This document shows positions 58,565 through 64,000 of a stretch of DNA of 64,000 nt, in pieces (position 1 is the stretch's first letter; each line of letters begins with the position of its first letter). The translations under genes were made by a program, and so were the position numbers. Location: positions 930,001-994,000 of the forward strand of contig JAWPGT010000006.1 in the NCBI GenBank assembly GCA_034638255.1. The letters are read 5' to 3'. The notes under the pieces were generated by a model. It had not been told where the DNA came from, did no database searches, and saw only the letters and a list, made by a program, of their open reading frames with translations. Source of the stretch: Coprinus comatus (taxonomy: Eukaryota; Basidiomycota; Agaricomycetes; Agaricales; Agaricaceae).

Positions 58565-58577
58565 TACCCCCCTGATC
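58565..58577 (-). other. Polypurine tract of the Copia element
   Basis: GATCAGGGGGGTA on the minus strand, directly before the 3' LTR; it primes plus-strand synthesis and shows which LTR is 3'. Confidence 0.75.
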
Positions 58578-58653
58578 TAGCCAGTCCAGACAAAGGAAGG
58601 AAATAAATGGAAAGGAAAAGAGTGAAGTGATAAAAGAAAAGGAAGAGAAGGAA

Positions 58654-61512
58654 TTATGATGAAAGTCCAAGAAGAGGAACAAAGTGAGAGACTGCCTTTG
58701 GTTCAACAGCCTTGGTGAAGATGTCAGCCAGTTGTTCAGAGGTAGGAACAAAGAGAGGGGAAATGACTTTGTTTTGAACAGCATCACGGAGCCAGAAATA
58801 ACACAAATCCAATTGCTTCATACGACCATGGTGTTCAGGATTCTTAGCAACAGTAATAGCAGATTGGTTGTCGATGTTAAGAATGGAGGGGAAAGTGAAG
58901 GAATAACCGAACTCAGATAGAATGTTGCGCATCCACATAATCTCCTTTCTGCCTTCAACAGCTGCAACGTACTCAGCTTCAGTGGAGGAGAGAGTGACTA
59001 AACTCTGACGTTTTGAAGACCAACCAACAGCCGCACCACATACCAAAGTCACATAACCACCCGTAGCCCTTCCAGTCTCTTGACATGAACCATGAGAAGC
59101 ATCAGAATATGTGATGAAGAGATCCTCAGTAGCCATGTCACCTTTGTAGACCAGCTTATAGTCCATTGTGCCCTTGAGATAGCAGAAGAGATGTTTGACA
59201 GCAGCCCAATGTTGAGGACCAGGATTGTGATTGAATCTCCCAAGGTAAGAAACAGCAAAGGCAATGTCAGGACGAGTCATGGTGGCCAGATATTGAAGAG
59301 CGCCAACAGCGCTGAGGTAGGGAACATCTTTCATGAGGAGTTTGTCATCTTCAGTGACAGTGACAGTGGAGAGATTGAGTCCAGGAGTGAGAGGGGTCTT
59401 CACGGGTCGACAGTCAGACATCTGGAAGCGTTCAAGGAGTTCCTTGACATATTTCTCTTGTGAAAGCGAAATAGAGCGATGAGAGGGGTCTTGATCAACC
59501 TTAACAGCCAATAACCAGGAGGTAGAGCCGAGATCTCGAAGTTTGAAGTGAGTAGAGAGCTCTTTGATTGTATCGTCCATGGCCTTGTCATCCTTCGAAG
59601 CGAGAGTAATATCGTCAATGAAAATGGGAACAATAACCTTGACTGGACCTTTAGAGTAGATGTAGATAGAGCTGTCAGATTGGAGTCGAATGTAACCAAG
59701 TGAAATGAAGACCGAGTGAAGTTTCTTGTTCCATTGTGGAGCTGCTTGTTTGAGTCCATAAAGCGATTTTCGAAGCCTAAAAACCATGTTTGAGTCACCA
59801 AAATGATAACCTTCAGGTTGACGCATATAGATCTCTTCTTCCAAGTCACCATAAGTAAAGGCGGAGGAGATGTCGATAGAGCGTAACTTGTAACCTTCTT
59901 TGGCGGCAAGGGCGACAATGAGGCGGAGGGAAGCAGGACGGAATGTTGGAGCAAAGACTTCAGTATAATCATATCCAGGACGTTGAGCGTAACCTTTAGC
60001 AACAAGACGAGCTTTATACCGTTCGATGGAACCATCAGGATTGTCCTTAATCTTGTAAACCCAACCAGACTTGATAGCTTTCTCACCACGGGGTAAAGGA
60101 ATAAGTTCCCAAGTACCATTCGCCTCGAGTGTAGAGTACTCCTTGTCCATCGCCTCTTTCCACAAATGTGAATCAGGGGAATTCATCGCAGCTTTGAATG
60201 ATCCTGGATGACCAGATGACACGTTACCAGCAAACTCAACTTCCTTAAAACCATTCTTCTCATCAGATACCAAAAACGCGAAATCTTCGTCACTCTCCTC
60301 AGCTTCAGCCTCAGCCTCAGACTCAGATGTAAAACGGGGTTGTTGTTGTTGTTGAAGGTTTTCCCGAGCTTTCCAAGAGAGTATTCGAATCCGAGAACCT
60401 CGTCTACGTGATGGTGGTTCAGCAGATGGTGGTTGATGATGAGGAGGAGTAGAAGGAGGAGGAGGAGGTGTAGCTGGTTGAATGCGAGGTGTTGGAGGTG
60501 GAGAGAGTTTTGGTGAGTGAGGTGGGGATGGTGAAGGTGAAGGTAAAGGTGGGACAGGTGCCGGAAGATGAATAGGAGCAGCAGGAACTGGAGGTGGAAG
60601 TGAAGTGGAATGCTCTACAATACCCCCCTCATCTTCGGGAAGTGGAACACCTGAGATCATTGGCGAAGTTGGAGTAGATGATGAAGAGGAAGATGGTATA
60701 GAGAATAGAGAGAAGTCAGGAATATTGTTCGTCTTCCCTTTTGAAAGACCCGGAAAGTAGCGTTCGTCAAAATGAGCAGTTTCAGAGATGATCACCTTTC
60801 GAGTTGTTGGATTATAAAACTTCCAACCTTTGTAACCAGGTTCGTAACCCAAGAAAATACACTTCTCCATATGAGGTTCAAGAGATGTACGCTTATCCTT
60901 TTGTATGAAAACGTAGGCAGTACATCCCCAGACTCGAAGGTGAGAGACGTCAGGTTTACGCTTGTAGAAGGCCTCAAATGGTGTGGTGTGAGGAAGTGGG
61001 GAAGTAGGAAGGTGATTCCAGACATGAACCATAGAGGCAATACATTCGCCCCAGAAAGAAGGAGGAAGACCAGATTCCGAGAGCATGGTGGTGATACGTT
61101 CACCCATTGTTCGATTTGCACGTTCGGCAAGACCATTTTGCTGAGGACGATTACGGGTAGAGTGCCTACGTTCAATACCACACCCCATAGTGAAGGAGCA
61201 AAAGGCATTGGACATGTATTCACCTCCCTTATCATCTTGAAGCACCTTGATCTTCATCCCGAGTTGGTTCTCTACCCATGCTTTGTAGCGTTTGAATGCT
61301 TCGAAAGCTTCAGACTTGGCCTTGAGTAATATAACAGACCGAAATCGAGTAGCATCATCAATGAAGGTAATCCAATATTTGTAACCTTGAGCAGTAGGTG
61401 TAGGAAGAGGACCATGGAGATCAGAATGAATGAGTTCGAGTGGAGATCGAGTATGGTGGGTGGAGGGAGGGAATGAAGTCGAGTGCATCTTTCCAGCAAG
61501 GCAAGGTTCACA
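58654..61512 (-). CDS. Copia pol: integrase core, reverse transcriptase, RNase H
   Basis: One frame of about 950 codons. Integrase core with D in IHSDLHGPLPTP, D in VLQDDKGGEYMS and E in NGLAERANRTMGE; GAG-pre-integrase lies upstream in another frame. Then a Pro/Ser linker, reverse transcriptase (WKEAMDKEYSTLEANGTWEL, YTEVFAPTFRPASLRLIVAL, SLYGLKQAAPQWNKKL, catalytic FIDD) and RNase H (TYSDASHGSCQETGRATGG, STEAEYVAAVEGRKEIMW, IDNQSAITVAKNPEHHGR). The frame is open throughout. It joins the upstream protease frame only through a 1-nt shift near 61512, in a T-run, so translation as a single polyprotein is interrupted. Confidence 0.88.
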   Translation of the reverse strand, partial: CEPCLAGKMHSTSFPPSTHHTRSPLELIHSDLHGPLPTPTAQGYKYWITFIDDATRFRSVILLKAKSEAFEAFKRYKAWVENQLGMKIKVLQDDKGGEYMSNAFCSFTMGCGIERRHSTRNRPQQNGLAERANRTMGERITTMLSESGLPPSFWGECIASMVHVWNHLPTSPLPHTTPFEAFYKRKPDVSHLRVWGCTAYVFIQKDKRTSLEPHMEKCIFLGYEPGYKGWKFYNPTTRKVIISETAHFDERYFPGLSKGKTNNIPDFSLFSIPSSSSSSTPTSPMISGVPLPEDEGGIVEHSTSLPPPVPAAPIHLPAPVPPLPSPSPSPPHSPKLSPPPTPRIQPATPPPPPSTPPHHQPPSAEPPSRRRGSRIRILSWKARENLQQQQQPRFTSESEAEAEAEESDEDFAFLVSDEKNGFKEVEFAGNVSSGHPGSFKAAMNSPDSHLWKEAMDKEYSTLEANGTWELIPLPRGEKAIKSGWVYKIKDNPDGSIERYKARLVAKGYAQRPGYDYTEVFAPTFRPASLRLIVALAAKEGYKLRSIDISSAFTYGDLEEEIYMRQPEGYHFGDSNMVFRLRKSLYGLKQAAPQWNKKLHSVFISLGYIRLQSDSSIYIYSKGPVKVIVPIFIDDITLASKDDKAMDDTIKELSTHFKLRDLGSTSWLLAVKVDQDPSHRSISLSQEKYVKELLERFQMSDCRPVKTPLTPGLNLSTVTVTEDDKLLMKDVPYLSAVGALQYLATMTRPDIAFAVSYLGRFNHNPGPQHWAAVKHLFCYLKGTMDYKLVYKGDMATEDLFITYSDASHGSCQETGRATGGYVTLVCGAAVGWSSKRQSLVTLSSTEAEYVAAVEGRKEIMWMRNILSEFGYSFTFPSILNIDNQSAITVAKNPEHHGRMKQLDLCYFWLRDAVQNKVISPLFVPTSEQLADIFTKAVEPKAVSHFVPLLGLSS

Positions 61513-62381
61513 AATTGGTCAGGGAGTGAATCAGAATCAAGAGAAATACCAGTAACCAGGTCTTGAGCAATCATCTTCTTCACATCTGAGTAATTGTGGT
61601 GAATGAAACGTCTGTGCCAGAGGGAGAGGTCAAGAGGGAGTGTAGAGGTGGAAAAAGCGACCTCAGAGGCAATAACTGAGCCATTGAGGTAAGCACAGTT
61701 GTCAGAGTCAATGGTGGCAGTAAAGAGAGTAGATCTGGACTTCCTGAAGGTGATGGAATGGGAAGAGATGTTGATATTGAAGCCTTTATGTCGGGTAAGA
61801 TGTAGGCAAGATAGGAGGTTGTTCCCTAGGTCAGGAACGTGTAAAACCCTCGAAAATTCGACCGGTCTAGCCTTCTTTCCTTTCAGAATAGGCTCAAACA
61901 CCACAGAACCTATGCCAGCTGAGTAAACCACAGAATGATCAGCCAAGCGAATGGGAATGCGAGAGGGGGTGTAGTTCCTGAACCAGTGATGGTGGGGAGA
62001 CATGTGAGATGTAGCACCGGTGTCACAAAGCCATTGGAAACTTGCATGAGGTTGGAGAGGGCTGGAGGAAGGAAGGGTAGATGTTGCATTGCCAGCAAAC
62101 TCGGTAATGAAGGAGTTCGTCTCGTCGCACCAAATTTTGGGTGTCGTTTGCGAAATATGAGATAAACGTGTATGACGAGTTTGACGTGATTCGGACGGTC
62201 GGTTGGCGAGATATTGAGCTTTTGCCTTTGCCTTCTCAAAACTAAAGCATGAAACCTGAGAGTGGCCTGTAACTCCGCAAAAATCGCATTTTGTGGTTGG
62301 AAAAGCGGCCTGAGGTAGAGCTGAAGGTTTAGGAGGAAGGGAGGGATGTCCAGAGGATGAGTGACGCATTTTGAAAGCCAT
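61513..62381 (-). CDS. Copia gag C-terminus, protease and pre-integrase
   Basis: Starts MAFKMRHSSSGHPSLPP; zinc knuckle CDFCGVTGHSQVSCF (here C-x2-C-x4-H-x4-C), protease WLCDTGATSHMSPH with catalytic DTG, and the pre-integrase segment LWHRRFIHHNYSDVKKM ending at DSLPDQF. The first Met is within what would normally be gag, only about 100 nt after the LTR, so most of gag has been deleted. Continues in the shifted frame of the pol entry. Confidence 0.82.
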
Positions 62382-62470
62382 AAAGTCGTTGTAAAATAGT
62401 AGAAAGAGTGTTGAGCAGTAGAGAGTGGAATATGTGAATAAATAACGTGTTTCTTGAAGTCCTAAAGCAC

Positions 62471-62483
62471 GGGGCCCATAACC
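62471..62483 (-). other. Primer-binding site (half-tRNA-iMet type)
   Basis: GGTTATGGGCCCC directly after the 5' LTR. It is complementary to the anticodon region of initiator tRNA-Met (GGGCCCATAACC), the primer used by Drosophila copia and relatives, which prime from a cleaved tRNA half rather than the 3' end. Confidence 0.7.
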
Positions 62484-62831
62484 TGTAAGCGCAGGATCGT
62501 AGAGGACGACGAGACGAGCACAATGACGAAGGAATGGAAGGAGACCAATGAGAAATGACTGAGATAGAACACAAACACTGCAGACACTTGTATTAGACTA
62601 GAAAGATACAATAACTTCTTAACTACTCACCTGCAGACACTTGTATTAGACTAGAGAGTCTTCATGTGTCTGCAGGACGCTTCAGTAACGTGTGACGTGA
62701 CATTGTGATGTCACAGAAAGCGGAAATAATCTACAAGTCCAAAACTCCAAACAGAATATCCAACCACAACTCTTTTAACCTCAACCAACAATAAGTACTG
62801 ACCTTGGGGACTGTCTAGAGCATTCCTGACA
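62484..62831 (-). repeat. 5' LTR of the Copia element
   Basis: 348 bp partner of the LTR at 58217-58564, followed by the primer-binding site, which marks it as the 5' LTR. Confidence 0.9.
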
Positions 62832-62843
62832 GTACCCAATTAA

Positions 62844-62882
62844 AACAACTAGTGGTACCCTTTTATAACAACTAGTGGTACC
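62844..62882. repeat. Short tandem repeat
   Basis: AACAACTAGTGGTACC occurs twice with a few bases between, at the border of the old reverse transcriptase. Confidence 0.7.
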
Positions 62883-64000
62883 TATTTGTTACCACTTTTG
62901 GGTCGTCAGCTACCTGGATGGAGGAGTTGATCGGCTTGTCATTAGGAACTGGATAGTACCCTTCTGGCAGCGGAGTTCGCACCGGCTTGGTATCATGGTC
63001 AGAACCAGTGATTTTAAACCTTTCCAGGATCTTTTCTAAATAAGCACATTGATCAAGATAGATCTTTCAATTAGCTCAATCTCTCCTGATGTGCATACCA
63101 AGAAATTCTTTGACTTCTCCAAGGTCGCAGCATTCCCACTTTTTCATGAACTCTCCTTTAAGCTTTTTAAGCAGGGCGGGGTCATTTCCCATAAAGAGTA
63201 CATCGTCAACGTACACAACAGCAATGACAAATTTGCCATCTTTTTGGTGATAAATATGGATACCAGCATTGGATTCACATCGCTTGAAACCTAGTTTGTT
63301 CATAGAAGATGCCATCTCCTTCCACCAGGCCAAGCTGGCTTGTTTAAGGCTGTACAATGCACGTCATAACCTCCACACCATATGTTCCTTGCCCTTAAGT
63401 TTGAAACCTTCAGGTTGATCCATATAGATTTCCTCATCCAGTTTGCCATAGAGATATGCTTGTCAGCGAATTATTATTGGGGTAAACTTGCAGATCTGAT
63501 TCCCGTTATCACTTCTCTATGATATCCATGTGCTACTGTTTGTCACCTGTCCTCCTCATGTAGTTCCCATCTGTCAATCTTTTATTATCACATGTGTTCT
63601 ATTTCTCATGTCATCTATTTCTGTTATCACATGTGAATTACTTGTTGTATATATATGTCGCGTACAAGTCCTGTAGTCCTTGTCCGCTTACACCCGAATA
63701 CAACACTTGTGGCATCCTACACTCAGCTAAGGTGTTCACCTCAGTACTTTACATCTTCGTCATATTCCAACAATGCTGTCTTTACATCGACAGACTCAAT
63801 GTCCCAGTCTTCTAGGGTGGCTAACCCAAGCAGGATTCAAGCAGACTCATATCGTACTACTGGAGAAAATAGTTCATCAAAGTCGATGCCCTCGACTTGA
63901 GAAAATCCTTTAGCAACTAGTCTAGCACGTTTGCAACCATCACTCTTTTCATTAAAGACCCATCTATTTTTTATGGTTTTCCTTCCTTCCAGAAGTTTCA
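62850..64000 (-). pseudogene. Older Copia reverse transcriptase, decayed
   Basis: Minus-strand remains of another Copia family, running off the window: [57 protein letters not shown], (solo LTR), YLYGKLDEEIYMDQPEGF, ALYSLKQASLAWWKEMAS, AVVYVDDVLFMGND (catalytic YVDD), GEVKEFLGMHIRRD, and KIYLDQCAYLEKILERF. In-frame TGA stops interrupt it after RYESA, after VWRL, after HIRRD and before KIYLDQ. Interrupted at 63461-63772 by a solo LTR. Proximal end near 62850 dissolves into a duplicated AACAACTAGTGGTACC unit. Confidence 0.82.
63461..63772 (-). mobile_element. Solo LTR inserted in the old reverse transcriptase
   Basis: 312 bp with TG...CA ends. The 5-bp duplication ATGCT (plus strand) flanks it at 63456-63460 and 63773-63777. 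Removing it rejoins the coding sequence DVKTA / YLYGKLDEEI of the surrounding reverse transcriptase in frame. Not related by eye to the 348-bp LTRs. Confidence 0.85.

Larger units (their letters stand above)
58217..62831 (-). mobile_element. Ty1/Copia LTR retrotransposon, gag-deleted
   Basis: Two 348-bp LTRs (58217-58564 and 62484-62831) with TG...CA ends on either side of 3919 bp. On the minus strand the order is LTR, primer site, zinc knuckle, protease, integrase, reverse transcriptase, RNase H, polypurine tract, LTR, which is the Copia order. The LTRs differ at about 10 of 348 positions with no indels (about 97% identity by hand count), mostly transitions, so insertion was fairly recent. 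The leader and most of gag are missing. The five bases outside each LTR differ (CAAAG and GTACC), so no target duplication remains. Confidence 0.88.

Noticed and set aside
1..64000. CRISPR array, rRNA or bacterial operon features
   Set aside because: None seen; intron structure and gene content are fungal nuclear.

Overview
The window is nuclear DNA from a basidiomycete fungus, most probably an Agaricomycete. Genes are packed with 50-70 nt GT-AG introns. There is a Clp1-like mating-development gene. Fungal sphingolipid, autophagy and lipid-droplet genes are present, together with Copia retrotransposons. AT content is fairly high between genes, and TATA boxes lie 50-120 nt upstream of several starts. 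All calls come from reading the sequence; no database search was run.

Layout. 0-5.4 kb: 3' part of a condensin CAP-G/Ycg1 gene, then a seven-TM fungal membrane protein. 5.4-10.9 kb: gene-poor, with one weak hypothetical ORF. 10.9-18.4 kb: Clp1-like gene, then a divergent pair made of a membrane-anchored fatty aldehyde dehydrogenase (Hfd1-like, 13 exons) and 3-ketodihydrosphingosine reductase (Tsc10-like, 7 exons). 19-23 kb: a perilipin-type lipid-droplet gene broken by about six frame changes, and an F-box-like gene with two. 23-26.6 kb: non-coding, with one MITE-like hairpin. 26.6-29.7 kb: divergent auxin-efflux-carrier-like transporter and protein-L-isoaspartate methyltransferase. 30.8-38.7 kb: four small low-complexity orphan genes (two are tandem paralogues) and a complete cytochrome P450. 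39-41.7 kb: complex I B18 subunit, two divergent tRNA-Val(AAC) genes, a disordered conserved-looking protein. 42-48.2 kb: a hypothetical protein and ATG11 (16 exons). 49.1-51.4 kb: a 12-exon sugar transporter.

51.4-64 kb is a transposon graveyard. It holds a Tc1/mariner-type non-autonomous element with a second MITE nested in it, a Helitron-like 3' end, a fragment of an amino-acid permease, and a Copia element. The Copia element has two 348-bp LTRs and a half-tRNA primer site but lacks most of its gag, while a gag fragment sits outside its 3' LTR. Beyond it lies an older Copia reverse transcriptase carrying CGA-to-TGA type stops and split by a solo LTR with a perfect 5-bp target duplication.

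How the genes relate. The clearest functional pairing is Hfd1-like/Tsc10-like: exit from and entry into long-chain-base metabolism, sharing a 364-bp intergenic region. The perilipin gene next to them is also a lipid gene. Nine multi-exon genes (about 9.9 kb of coding sequence) translate without a break when spliced by hand. Frame breaks are concentrated in the perilipin gene, with single ones in ATG11, the 7TM gene, the F-box-like gene, the condensin tail and Copia pol. Several fall in homopolymers, so both consensus error and real decay must be considered.
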